From NCBI GenBank assembly GCA_002837195.1, contig KZ478060.1, positions 284,130 through 348,129 on the forward strand: 64,000 bases of DNA, read 5' to 3'. Under the pieces are notes generated by a model. That model saw only the letters and a list, made by a program, of their open reading frames with translations, searched no databases and had not been told where the DNA came from. The translations under genes were made by a program, and so were the position numbers. The stretch is from Enterobacterales bacterium CwR94. Its GTDB lineage: Bacteria; Pseudomonadota; Gammaproteobacteria; Enterobacterales; Enterobacteriaceae. Shown piece after piece: positions 16,743 through 25,061 of this stretch (position 1 is the first letter of the stretch; every line of letters starts with the position of its first letter).

Positions 16743-17569
16743 GATTGCCCCTCTTTCTGCGTGAAGCGAAACGACTTCATGCTCTCCTCCTCAATGGCAT
16801 CCAGCAGGCGCTTTTTAATCGCAATAAATTCGGGCGAAGTGACGATATCCGCACTGCGCGGGCGCGGCAGATCAATGGTTTCAATGCATTTAATGGTGCC
16901 TGGGCGCGCACTCATCACCACCACTTTGCTGCCGAGGAAAATCGCCTCGTCGATATCGTGTGTAATAAACAAAATGGTGCGGCGGTGCTGTTCCCATAAA
17001 TCCAGTAACCAGCGTTGCATTAATGTGCGAGTCAGGGCGTCCAGTGCGCCAAAAGGCTCATCTAACAGCATCAAATCGCGCTGAAACAGGAAGGTGCGCA
17101 TTAACGCCACCCGTTGACGCATGCCGCCCGATAATTGATGCGGGTAGCTGTCTTCAAAGCCGCTCAGGCCAAAACTGGGGAACAAATCTTGTGCCCGTTG
17201 CCGCGCTTCCTTACGCGGCACGCCTTCACACTCCAGCGCTAAAATGGCGTTGTCTTTGATGGTGCGCCACGGCAGCAGCAGGTCGCGCTGTGGCATAAAC
17301 GACACTTTGCCCAGCAGTTCGCCATCCTGCTGCGACTGACCTTTAAACAGAATTGCGCCATCGTTATCGGGATGAATCAGTCCCGCGATCATGTTAAACA
17401 GCGTGGATTTGCCACAGCCAGAAGGGCCAACCAGCGTGACAAACTCGCCCTCGTTGACGGTCAGGTTCACGCTGGAGACCGCAATCACCGGTTTCTGCGT
17501 ATCCCCAAAGCGTTTCCACAAATTGTCCAACTGCAGCAGGGGCAGACGGGTTTTCGGTGCAACGGTCAT
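16739..17569 (-). CDS. ABC transporter ATP-binding protein (SsuB/TauB/ThiZ-like)
   Basis: This 276-residue ATPase has a complete nucleotide-binding domain: Walker A GPSGCGKST, Q-loop FMPQRDLLLPWRT, signature LSGGMRQRVALMR, Walker B LMLLDEPFGALD and switch His in ITHDIDEA. It sits between the binding-protein gene and the permeases and supplies energy to this importer. It belongs to the nitrate/sulfonate/taurine/pyrimidine group. It is not an obvious partner for the amino-acid-type permeases at 3.3-4.6 kb, which belong to another subclass. Confidence 0.93.
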   Translation of the reverse strand: MTVAPKTRLPLLQLDNLWKRFGDTQKPVIAVSSVNLTVNEGEFVTLVGPSGCGKSTLFNMIAGLIHPDNDGAILFKGQSQQDGELLGKVSFMPQRDLLLPWRTIKDNAILALECEGVPRKEARQRAQDLFPSFGLSGFEDSYPHQLSGGMRQRVALMRTFLFQRDLMLLDEPFGALDALTRTLMQRWLLDLWEQHRRTILFITHDIDEAIFLGSKVVVMSARPGTIKCIETIDLPRPRSADIVTSPEFIAIKKRLLDAIEEESMKSFRFTQKEGQS

Positions 17570-17592
17570 CAGGCTTCTCCGCGTGGTTGCGA

Positions 17593-18603
17593 TCAGTTAA
17601 GGGTTTTGTATTGCGCGGGGACTTTCTGCCAGAAGCTGAGATCAAAGGTCTGATTCACATCCACTGGCTGCTTCAACGCACCGTACTGCACCAGCAAATT
17701 CATCATCTTCTCGGCTTTCGGCAGGTCGACATTGCCAAGCCCAGGCGAGCCTTGCGGGTACATCAGAGGCGCGACGGAATCCAGCATGGCGACCTGATGT
17801 TTGCGATCCAGACTGGGGTTGGCTTTCATCAGGATATCGATGGTTTCGGCGCGGTTTTCCAGAGCGTATTTCCAGCCTTCCAGCGTGGCATTGACAAACG
17901 CCTGCACTTTTTGCGGATCTTTTTCGATCATCGCTTTGGAGGTGATCAACGCATCCTGTTGGGTGGTGACGCCGACGTCATCCGGGGAGATCAGTTTCAG
18001 ATTGGTGACGCCTTTTTCTTTCAGCGTGTTGTATTCGTTGTAGAGCGTCACGGTGGCGACATCGACCTGCTTATCGATAAAGGGGTTCAGCGACACGGAT
18101 TGTGGCAGCAGGGTGATATCCTCTTTTTTCAGGCCTGCTGCGCCGAGGGAAGCCAGCAGGGGATACTGCACGCCGGTAAACCACACCGACACTTTTTTGC
18201 CTTTGAAATCCTGGAAGCTATTGATGCCGGAATCGGCGTGGGTCACAAACACAAAAGGGGTGCGCTGTTGCGACATCGCCAATGCCACAATCGGCAGGCC
18301 TTTTTCACGCGCGGCCAGCACGCTCTCCATACCGCCTGCCAGACCAAAGGTATCGGCACCAGACGCTACCAGCGTTTCCACGTTAATGTTTGGGCCGCCG
18401 GGATTAATGGTGACGTCCAACCCTTGCTGCTCATAAAACCCTTTCTCTTTTGCCACGTAGAAACCGGCGAATTGCGCCTGCGCCAACCACTTCAGGCGTA
18501 CGGAGACTTTTTCGGTGGCCGCCTGCGCGGCACTTGCCAGCAGCACGGAGCAGAGTAATCCCGTCAGACAGCGGCGGGCGAACGGCGAAGTCAGTTTTGG
18601 CAT
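17593..18603 (-). CDS. NMT1/THI5-type ABC substrate-binding protein
   Basis: This 336-residue periplasmic binding protein has a signal peptide ending in AQA after about 29 residues, then the typical NMT1/THI5-like opening VRLKWLAQAQFAGFYVAKE and GFYEQQGLDVTINPGGP. Relatives bind thiamine pyrimidine precursors (ThiY), riboflavin (RibY) or similar flat nitrogen heterocycles. The ATG at 18603 has AGAGGA upstream and starts the signal peptide; the longer frame to 18651 does not. It is the first gene of the leftward operon, divergent from gntR, with a perfect ATGTATACAT palindrome 58 bp ahead of its start. Confidence 0.9.
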   Translation of the reverse strand: MPKLTSPFARRCLTGLLCSVLLASAAQAATEKVSVRLKWLAQAQFAGFYVAKEKGFYEQQGLDVTINPGGPNINVETLVASGADTFGLAGGMESVLAAREKGLPIVALAMSQQRTPFVFVTHADSGINSFQDFKGKKVSVWFTGVQYPLLASLGAAGLKKEDITLLPQSVSLNPFIDKQVDVATVTLYNEYNTLKEKGVTNLKLISPDDVGVTTQQDALITSKAMIEKDPQKVQAFVNATLEGWKYALENRAETIDILMKANPSLDRKHQVAMLDSVAPLMYPQGSPGLGNVDLPKAEKMMNLLVQYGALKQPVDVNQTFDLSFWQKVPAQYKTLN

Positions 18604-18660
18604 GTTGAATCCTCTGGTCTCGGGTGATAAACCGCCTGCTAACACAGGCAATAGTGTGTG

Positions 18661-18670
18661 ATGTATACAT
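18661..18670. promoter_or_regulatory. Candidate GntR operator 1 (ATGTATACAT), minus-arm promoter
   Basis: This is a perfect 10-bp palindrome 58 bp upstream of the binding-protein start. The same core (ATGTATACCT) recurs at 18794-18803 and 19576-19585, in front of the other two transcription units of the locus. FadR/FCD-type GntR proteins typically bind short palindromes with a T-G-T...A-C-A core. Assignment to the local GntR is inference. Confidence 0.6.
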
Positions 18671-18793
18671 GGCAGGCGGTTTTACTCTTCTCTCCTGCTG
18701 TAGAGGTCTTGCAGGATGTGTGCCAGATTCCGAAATCAGCATTGACGTGCGCGTGAAACCAGCGACAATACGAAAGGCAGGTGAATCCTGTTT

Positions 18794-18826
18794 ATGTATA
18801 CCTGTTGATGATTAAGGTATGCAATT
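18794..18826. promoter_or_regulatory. Candidate GntR operator 2 (ATGTATACCT) with nearby AGGTATGCAA half-copy
   Basis: ATGTATACCT at 18794-18803 lies 61 bp before the gntR start and matches the site at 19576 exactly. AAGGTATGCAATT follows at 18814-18826; GGTATGCAA (18816-18824) is repeated at 19556-19564 next to the third site and resembles the reverse complement of the operator. Paired strong and weak sites at both promoters suggest cooperative autoregulation. Confidence 0.55.
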
Positions 18827-18864
18827 TGGATCATAACAGTGCAATCAGGTGGGCAAAAAGCACC

Positions 18865-19539
18865 ATGAGTGAGCAAAAAAACCTCTCCCGCATCGCGGGA
18901 TCGTCGCTGGCGGATGGCCTGAAACAAACATTGGAAAAAGAGATCGCCAGCGGTGCCCTCGAACCCGGTAAGCGATTGGATGAGAAAGAGATCGCGGCCC
19001 GTTTTGATGTATCGCGTACGCCTGTACGTGAAGCCTTTCGCCTGTTGGCCGCCGACGGCCTGGTGGATCTAAACGGGCGTCAGGGCGTGATGGTGCGGGC
19101 ATTAACGGTAAATTCACTGCTGGAAATGTTCCAGGTAATGGCGGAACTGGAGGGGCTGTGCGCCCGGCTGGCGGCACGGCGGATCACGCCAGAGCAACTG
19201 GTTCGCCTGCGACAACTGCATCAACAGATGGCGGATCACGGGGAAAGCATCTCACCTGCGGCGTTCTACGAGCTGAATTTGCAGTTCCACGAGGCCATTT
19301 ATGCCATTGCCCGCAACGCGTTCTTAGAGGAAGAAACCCGCGCGCTGCGCAACCGGGTGGGGGTCTATCGCCGCCGGGTGACGTTTCATCCGGGTCGCGT
19401 CAGTAAAACGCTGGCGGAACACGGTGCGATTGTTGACGCGATTGCCAAAAATGACGCGGATGCCGCGCATGACGCAATGCGTAAGCATTTAACCCTGCTC
19501 GGCGATGACCTCGTCGACTTTATTGCCGGTTTCTCGTAA
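18865..19539 (+). CDS. GntR-family regulator, FadR/FCD subfamily
   Basis: This 224-residue regulator has an N-terminal winged helix (residues about 12-75, EKEIAARFDVSRTPVREAFR is the recognition region) and a C-terminal all-helical FCD ligand domain (about 85-215) with metal-type His residues in ELNLQFHEAIY and LAEHGAIVDAI. I chose the ATG at 18865, preceded by AGGTGGG; an in-frame ATG-like start further up would place the operator in the coding region. It stands between the two arms of the catabolic locus and is the likely repressor acting on the three ATGTATACMT sites. The inducer is probably the transported compound or an acid derived from it. Confidence 0.9.
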   Translation: MSEQKNLSRIAGSSLADGLKQTLEKEIASGALEPGKRLDEKEIAARFDVSRTPVREAFRLLAADGLVDLNGRQGVMVRALTVNSLLEMFQVMAELEGLCARLAARRITPEQLVRLRQLHQQMADHGESISPAAFYELNLQFHEAIYAIARNAFLEEETRALRNRVGVYRRRVTFHPGRVSKTLAEHGAIVDAIAKNDADAAHDAMRKHLTLLGDDLVDFIAGFS

Positions 19540-19555
19540 TTCATTTTTCTCTCTT

Positions 19556-19585
19556 GGTATGCAAATTGCTTTGTCATGTATACCT
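19556..19585. promoter_or_regulatory. Candidate GntR operator 3, plus-arm promoter
   Basis: ATGTATACCT (19576-19585) together with GGTATGCAA (19556-19564) lies in the 63-bp gap between gntR and the SDR gene, 18 bp before the SDR start and partly upstream of its GGAGGG. Position in the promoter or leader fits repression of the plus-strand catabolic genes independently of gntR. Confidence 0.55.
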
Positions 19586-19602
19586 AACCTGGAGGGAATA
19601 CG

Positions 19603-20385
19603 ATGAAACTCAATTTAAATGGCAAAAGTGCGCTGATCACCGGCGCATCTAAAGGGATCGGCGAAGCAACGGCACGCATATTGGCGGCTGAAGGTTGTAC
19701 GCTGCACCTGGCAGCACGTAACGGTGCAGCGATGCGCGATTTACAAGCGGCATTGATCAATGAGTATGGCGTCAGCGTACACGTCTACGAAAAGGATCTG
19801 AGCTCTACGGTGGCAATGGAGTCACTGGCGGCAGAAGTGGGTCCGGTGGATATTCTGGTGAATAATGCGGGTGACATTCCTGCCGGATCGCTGGATGTGG
19901 TCAACGATGGGGCCTGGCGTGCCGGGTTTGATCTGAAAGTTTTTGGCTACATTACGCTGTGCCGCCTCTATTACCCACAAATGAAAGCCGCCCACAGCGG
20001 CGTGATCATCAACGTGATTGGCAACTCCGGTGAAAACTGGGATGCCAGCTACATCGCAGGCAGTACCGGCAACGCCGCGCTGATGTCCTTCACTAAGGCA
20101 TTGGGGGGCCGCAGCCTGGATGACGGTATTCGCGTCATCGGTATTAATCCGGGCCCGGTGGCCACCGACCGCATGCTGAAAATCATGAAGCGTAAATCCA
20201 TCGATATGCTGGGCGACGAAGCGCGCTGGGAAGAGCTGTTTGCGCTGTATCCCGGCAAGCGCCCAGCCACTTCGGAAGAGGTCGCGGATTTGGTGGCGTT
20301 TATGGCGTCTGAACGGGCGGGCTATATCAGTGGCACCAACATCACCATCGACGGCGGTATCGCTGCTCGTGGTTCAGTGATTTAG
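19603..20385 (+). CDS. Short-chain dehydrogenase/reductase with non-canonical active site
   Basis: This 260-residue SDR has a normal Rossmann start (ALITGASKGIGEATARIL), NNAG in DILVNNAGDI and the C-terminal YISGTNITIDGG. The catalytic YxxxK is not found: at the expected place the sequence reads AGSTGNAALMSFTKAL, so Tyr and Lys positions correspond to Gly and Asn. The nearest Tyr is seven residues before that Asn. The Ser of the triad is also unclear (VIGNSGEN). It may be an atypical oxidoreductase or use NAD(P) differently. GGAGGG precedes the ATG; it starts the plus-strand catabolic genes after gntR. Confidence 0.85.
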   Translation: MKLNLNGKSALITGASKGIGEATARILAAEGCTLHLAARNGAAMRDLQAALINEYGVSVHVYEKDLSSTVAMESLAAEVGPVDILVNNAGDIPAGSLDVVNDGAWRAGFDLKVFGYITLCRLYYPQMKAAHSGVIINVIGNSGENWDASYIAGSTGNAALMSFTKALGGRSLDDGIRVIGINPGPVATDRMLKIMKRKSIDMLGDEARWEELFALYPGKRPATSEEVADLVAFMASERAGYISGTNITIDGGIAARGSVI

Positions 20386-20393
20386 GGGGCACG

Positions 20394-21527
20394 ATGGCTG
20401 ATATCTTCACGCGTAATGCCTGGTTTGACCGCCTGTTTGCCACCGACGGTTTGTACTGGATGGGGCAAAACACCAACCATTTACCGGCGCATCCTGCGGT
20501 GATTGAGGCGCTGAATACTTCGATCGCTGCTGCTGAATTTAATGCTTATGCACCGCCGCTGGGTTTTGAATCCCTGCGCCAGGCCATTGTGGCCGATATC
20601 GGCGTGGCGGGCGTTGAGGCGATGGTGACCGATGGCGGCGTCAATGCGCTCTCCACGCTGTGTCGTGCCCGCTGTCGGCCAGGCACCACCTTTGTGACCA
20701 CCGATCCCAGTTGGAAATGGCCGTGTCAGTTTGCTGAACAGATGGGCGCACAGGTGATCCAAATCCCCATCTGGAACGCCGAGTGCCAGTATCGTCTGAC
20801 GCCGGAAGCCCTGGCCGCCAATGTGGATGACAACACCGCACTGATTTACCTCGTTGATCCCAATAATCCCCTCGGCATCAGCTACAGCCGTGATGAGTTG
20901 GCGGCCTTTATCAAGATTGCCAAACGTCATGATGCACTGCTGGTACATGACTGCACCTACCGCGATTTCGCTCCCGAGCACGTGGCGGCACTGGGGCTGG
21001 ACAGCCAGCACGTGGTGATGTCAGTGAGCTTTTCCAAATGGCTGGGGCTGGCCGGATTGCGAATCGGTGCTCTGATTGCCGCACCTGAGTTGTTGGCTGA
21101 GTTGGCGCCGTGGAATGCGGGTGTCCTCGGGGCCAGTGTGCCTGCACAGCGGGCCGCCGAGGCGGGACTTGCGGTAAAAGAGCAGTGGATGCATGCCCTG
21201 CGGGAGCAGGATAACCGTAACAAAGCCTTGATCGCTGATGCCGTGAACGCGATCCCCGGTCTCTTTATACCGGTCTATCCCTCGGGGGGAAATTTCCTGG
21301 TGATTGATGTGTCTGCAGCCGATGTGTGCCCGGAAGCGCTGGTGGCCTGTTATCTCGAACAGGGCATTCAGATCCGCCACGGTGGTTATCACACGGCTAC
21401 GTTCGGCGATCGCTTTATTAAAGTCAGCACCACGGTACCGCAGGCGTGGGCGGAGAAATTCGCTCAGTTGTTACCCCAGATGGTCGCCCAGGCGCGCGAT
21501 CGGCGCACGTCGCCACAGCCGTTTTAA
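20394..21527 (+). CDS. Fold-type I PLP-dependent aminotransferase
   Basis: This 377-residue enzyme belongs to aminotransferase class I/II. Visible features are YLVDPNNPLGISYSRDEL (substrate/cofactor Asn-Pro motif), HDCTYRDF with the cofactor Asp, and the Schiff-base Lys in SVSFSKWLGLAGLRIG, with the C-terminal Arg region in GDRFIKVSTT. It starts eight bases after the SDR stop. In the pathway it may remove or add an amino group on the carbon skeleton left after amide or carbamoyl hydrolysis. The particular amino donor is unknown. Confidence 0.88.
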   Translation: MADIFTRNAWFDRLFATDGLYWMGQNTNHLPAHPAVIEALNTSIAAAEFNAYAPPLGFESLRQAIVADIGVAGVEAMVTDGGVNALSTLCRARCRPGTTFVTTDPSWKWPCQFAEQMGAQVIQIPIWNAECQYRLTPEALAANVDDNTALIYLVDPNNPLGISYSRDELAAFIKIAKRHDALLVHDCTYRDFAPEHVAALGLDSQHVVMSVSFSKWLGLAGLRIGALIAAPELLAELAPWNAGVLGASVPAQRAAEAGLAVKEQWMHALREQDNRNKALIADAVNAIPGLFIPVYPSGGNFLVIDVSAADVCPEALVACYLEQGIQIRHGGYHTATFGDRFIKVSTTVPQAWAEKFAQLLPQMVAQARDRRTSPQPF

Positions 21528-21536
21528 GGAGCTGAC

Positions 21537-22415
21537 ATGTATATCAACACCGATGATGACGTACAACTGTGGGTGGAGAGCTACGGGGAAGGTACCCCAA
21601 TCCTGTTTATTCATGAGTTCGGCGGCAATGTCGACAGTTGGACGCCGCAAATTCAGGCGTTTAGCCGCCGCTATCGCTGCATAACCTATGCCGCGCGGGG
21701 CTATCCACCTTCTGCGATCCCTGAACAGGTGGAGGCCTATTCGCAACGTCGCGCCGTGTTGGATGCGTTAGCGGTGTTGGATGGCTTGGGTATTGAACGG
21801 GCGCATGTTGTGGGCTTGTCGATGGGCGGTTTTGCCGCATTGCACTTTGGGCTGGTGGCGCCGGAACGGGCGTTATCACTCACTATCGCTGGCGCTGGTT
21901 ACGGTTGTGGTGCGGAAAACGAAGCGTATTTTCGCCAGGTTTCTTTGCAAGTTGCTGAGAACTTTGCGACTCAGGGGGCCAAAAAGTTCTCAGAAGTGTA
22001 TGCCCTGGGAGCCAGCCGCGTGCAGTTTCAAACCAAAGACCCACTCGGCTGGCAGCGCTTCGCCGACCGTTTGGCAGAACACGATTCACAGGGGGCCGCC
22101 ATGACCATGCGCGGCGTGCAGGCACGCCGCCCGGCGTTCTATCAGTTAGAGGCAGAGATCCAGCAGATGCACGTCCCGACGCTGGTGATGGTTGGTGATG
22201 AAGACGACCACTGCTTACAGCCGGGTTTGTATCTGAAAAAACATCTGCCCGCCGCAGGATTGGCGATCCTGCCGAAAACCGGACACACATTGAATCTGGA
22301 GGAGCCCGAGTGGTTTAACCGCTTACTGGCCGAGTTTTTGGCGCAGGTTGAGCAGGGCAAATGGCGCGTGCGCGATCCGCGTGCCAATCCGACGCAGATC
22401 ATGCGCACCGAATAG
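21537..22415 (+). CDS. Alpha/beta-hydrolase fold enzyme
   Basis: This 292-residue protein has the oxyanion loop ILFIHEFGGNVDSW, the nucleophile Ser in VVGLSMGGFAAL, an acid in MVGDEDDHCL and His in LPKTGHTLNLEEP. It resembles 3-oxoadipate enol-lactonase, aryl-ester and 2-(acetamidomethylene)succinate hydrolase relatives; these cannot be separated by reading. It follows the aminotransferase after nine bases with AAGGAG before the ATG, so it belongs to the same operon. A role in cleaving an ester, lactone or acylamide bond of the intermediate is likely. Confidence 0.85.
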   Translation: MYINTDDDVQLWVESYGEGTPILFIHEFGGNVDSWTPQIQAFSRRYRCITYAARGYPPSAIPEQVEAYSQRRAVLDALAVLDGLGIERAHVVGLSMGGFAALHFGLVAPERALSLTIAGAGYGCGAENEAYFRQVSLQVAENFATQGAKKFSEVYALGASRVQFQTKDPLGWQRFADRLAEHDSQGAAMTMRGVQARRPAFYQLEAEIQQMHVPTLVMVGDEDDHCLQPGLYLKKHLPAAGLAILPKTGHTLNLEEPEWFNRLLAEFLAQVEQGKWRVRDPRANPTQIMRTE

Positions 22416-22423
22416 GAGGCGAA

Positions 22424-23650
22424 ATGGAGATCAACGGCGACCGTCTCTGGCGGCGATTAATGCACATGGCAGAGATTGGGGCGATTGCCGGGAATGGCGT
22501 CAACCGGCAGGCGCTGAGCAGTGAAGAGATTGCCAGTTGGCATCTGATGATACGTTGGGCGCAGGCCAGCGATCTGCACCCCTGCACAGATGCTTTCGGC
22601 AATCTGTTTATTGTGCTGGCGGGCCGCGATCGCCTTGCTCCGCCGTTGCTCCTGGGCAGCCATCTCGACAGCCAGCCGACCGGTGGACGCTTTGACGGTG
22701 TCTATGGCGTGCTGGCCGCGCTTGAAGTGTTAGTACGGCTGCGTGAAGCGGGCTACGAACCTGCTTGTGATGTGGTTGCCGTGGCGTGGATGAATGAAGA
22801 GGGCTCACGTTTTGCGCCCGGAATGATGGGCTCAGCGGGGTTTGCAGGTGCTCGCTCACTGAATACTATCCGCAGTTGCAGGGATGCCGAGGGGATTTCA
22901 GTGGGACAAGCGCTGGATGCGCTGCACGCGGCAACGGGCTTACCCACTTATGCCTGCATGTCTCCGCCTGCGGCTTATCTGGAAGCGCATATTGAACAAG
23001 CTACGCAGCTTGAGCAGGCACAGTCTGTGATTGGTGTGGTGAGGGGGATTCAGGGCAAGTACACCTGGCAAGTAACCCTAAACGGAGAGGGTGGGCATGC
23101 TGGGACTGTGCCGATGCCTGTGCGCCGCGATGCACTGGCGGCCTTCACCCGCATTGCACAAGCGCTGTATCAACAGGTGGGGGGCACGGAGGCAGCAGCC
23201 TTATTCACTATCGGATGGTTAACGGTAGTGCCCAATGCTCCCTCGGTGATCCCGCATCGCGTACAGTTTCGTATCGACCTGCGCCATCCGGATGCGCAAG
23301 TGCTCCAGCGTCTGGCAATACGCTGCGAAGCGATTATTTCGCAACAGGCCGCACCTTGTGATGTTCAGCTCGAAGGCTTAAGCGCTGCGTTACCCAATGC
23401 TTTTGACCCTGGGTTGCAAACGGCAATTGCTGAGGCGGCAATTGCACGCGGGTATCCTGCCATGCCCGTGCTTTCAGCCGCCGGGCATGACGCGCGTTAT
23501 CTGGCGGCGATTTGCCCTTCGGCAATGATCTTTATTCCTTGTCGCGAGGGCATTAGCCACGAACCCACCGAGTGGGCAGAACCCGCGCATGTTAGCGCTG
23601 GCGGCCAAGTGCTGATGGATGTAACGTTGCAGTGGCTAATGAAGCGTTAA
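22424..23650 (+). CDS. M20-family Zn-dependent amidohydrolase (N-carbamoyl-amino-acid hydrolase/allantoate amidohydrolase type)
   Basis: This 408-residue metallo-hydrolase carries the di-metal motifs of the carbamoylase group: LLGSHLDSQPTGGRFDGVYG (His, Asp), AWMNEEGSRFAPGMMGS (catalytic Glu pair), a His in YLEAHIEQA, a dimer-domain motif GEGGHAGTVPM and a closing His in CREGISHEPTEW. Such enzymes remove the carbamoyl group from N-carbamoyl amino acids or ureido acids, releasing CO2 and ammonia. The ATG at 22424 follows AGGAGG. It ends the catabolic chain of the plus arm, pointing to a ureido or carbamoyl intermediate. Confidence 0.88.
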   Translation: MEINGDRLWRRLMHMAEIGAIAGNGVNRQALSSEEIASWHLMIRWAQASDLHPCTDAFGNLFIVLAGRDRLAPPLLLGSHLDSQPTGGRFDGVYGVLAALEVLVRLREAGYEPACDVVAVAWMNEEGSRFAPGMMGSAGFAGARSLNTIRSCRDAEGISVGQALDALHAATGLPTYACMSPPAAYLEAHIEQATQLEQAQSVIGVVRGIQGKYTWQVTLNGEGGHAGTVPMPVRRDALAAFTRIAQALYQQVGGTEAAALFTIGWLTVVPNAPSVIPHRVQFRIDLRHPDAQVLQRLAIRCEAIISQQAAPCDVQLEGLSAALPNAFDPGLQTAIAEAAIARGYPAMPVLSAAGHDARYLAAICPSAMIFIPCREGISHEPTEWAEPAHVSAGGQVLMDVTLQWLMKR

Positions 23651-23664
23651 ATCCGGGGGCAAGT

Positions 23665-24015
23665 ATGGTGTGGCTAATCACCAAATACGCGATTACAGCA
23701 GCGATGGTTGTGCTGATCTCTGAACTTGCAAAACGCAGCGACCGCCTGGGCGGCCTGGTCGCTGCGCTGCCGTTAGTCACGGTATTGGTATTGATCTGGA
23801 TGAAAATAGAGGGGCAAACGCAGGCCAAAATCGCCAGCCATGCCTGGTACACTTTTTGGTATGTGGTGCCCACGCTGCCAATGTTCTTGAGTTTCCCCTT
23901 TTTGTATCAGCGCTGGGGATTCTGGCCTGCGCTGTTGGCATCCTGCGTGATGACCGTCGTGATTTTTTTGGGATATGCCAGCGTGATGAAACGCTTCGGT
24001 GTTGAATTGCTGTGA
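23665..24015 (+). CDS. DUF3147-family membrane protein
   Basis: This 116-residue protein has four hydrophobic helices with the family opening WLITKYAITAAMVVLISELAKRSDRLGGL. It begins 14 bases after the M20 hydrolase stop with GGGGGCAAG as a weak ribosome binding site. The family is widespread and of unknown function. It may be co-transcribed with the catabolic genes but nothing ties it to that pathway. Confidence 0.7.
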   Translation: MVWLITKYAITAAMVVLISELAKRSDRLGGLVAALPLVTVLVLIWMKIEGQTQAKIASHAWYTFWYVVPTLPMFLSFPFLYQRWGFWPALLASCVMTVVIFLGYASVMKRFGVELL

Positions 24016-24025
24016 GGGTAAAGGG

Positions 24026-24871
24026 CTAATCTTCAAAATAGTGCGTAGAGACAGCCGCAGTGTGAGCAAGGATGCTATCGCATGCCGCACTCACAAATGC
24101 GAAGTTGATGGCGGGAGCCACGCAAGTTACCTCAATCATGCCGTCACGTTCTGGCGTATTAGACAGTGGGGCAGGCTGCTGAAGAAAATGAAGTCCTCGG
24201 TAATACAGATCATGCTGCACATAATCCACTATCCAGGCGTGCGCGGTCGTTATCTCGCGAGACGCATCTGCTGCTGAATACACAGAAATATCGGTCAGCC
24301 TTTCTCCTTTAAAGACCAACCCGTCGTCATACTGCGCTGTCATTGAGGTAGTGATAAATGCTTTAAATTGGTTATCGGTCAAGGTGGCGTTATCTTTTGC
24401 GGAATCAGCGAGATTGACGCCAGAATCTTGCGCTAAAGCCGTTCGGGAGAGGCTGGAAATAACAATCTCAATGCGCAAACCGAGTTCACTCTCTCTGGCA
24501 TCGCGCGGTGGAAATAGTGTCGGCACGCCAGTGCCTGCCTCTTTGAGGGTCCAATTTTCAGGATACACAATTTCAATGCCGGGATATTCATCTTGCGGTT
24601 CACGGGTATAGGTTTGCGTGGTTGAGGGTTTATCCTGCTGTTTGAACAGAGGAAGCGTAATAGAAATAAGCCAGGCTGCCACACCCACCAACAGGGCGCT
24701 AAAAGTCAACACAATCAGTAAGCGAAGAATACGGTAGGCTAATTCTGCAGGGAGTTTAGGGAACATCTTGGTATTGTTCAGTACCGATTTAAAAACGAGA
24801 TACAGCACGCCAAACGCAATTCCCCCGATGCCAGCGGCGGTACCCAGGGTATTAAATATTTCAGCAGCCAT
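24026..24871 (-). CDS. Unrecognised membrane-anchored protein (two TM helices + soluble domain)
   Basis: I do not recognise this 281-residue protein. Two hydrophobic segments lie at about 10-30 and 50-75 (LRLLIVLTFSALLVGVAAWL), followed by a long soluble region of about 200 residues with PGIEIVYPENWTLKEAG and Cys residues near the end (EVTCVAPAINFAFVSAACDS). The domain start resembles exported proteins that begin with a PENW strand, so it may be periplasmic. GGAG precedes the ATG. It is convergent with the DUF3147 gene and the last of three minus-strand genes leading away from the tRNA. Confidence 0.6.
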   Translation of the reverse strand: MAAEIFNTLGTAAGIGGIAFGVLYLVFKSVLNNTKMFPKLPAELAYRILRLLIVLTFSALLVGVAAWLISITLPLFKQQDKPSTTQTYTREPQDEYPGIEIVYPENWTLKEAGTGVPTLFPPRDARESELGLRIEIVISSLSRTALAQDSGVNLADSAKDNATLTDNQFKAFITTSMTAQYDDGLVFKGERLTDISVYSAADASREITTAHAWIVDYVQHDLYYRGLHFLQQPAPLSNTPERDGMIEVTCVAPAINFAFVSAACDSILAHTAAVSTHYFED

Positions 24872-25061
24872 AGGGCGCTCCAGAATAAGATGGTCGTGTG
24901 GCGTTTAGAAAGGGTGCAACGGTGTGTTGAGTATAGTTGAGTTGCAGCATATGCCGCTGAGGGGAGATTTATTGCGGTGGCGGTAGATATGATTGATATA
25001 TGTAATGAACAGCCCACAAGCGTTGAAGAACCAGCGGGAGAGGGCTGTTCGTCCTGTGAAT

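Noticed and set aside
17557-18558. Plus-strand open frame of 333 codons opposite the NMT1-type binding protein
   Set aside because: Antisense to a gene with signal peptide and family motifs; the His/Arg/Phe-rich translation has no family features.
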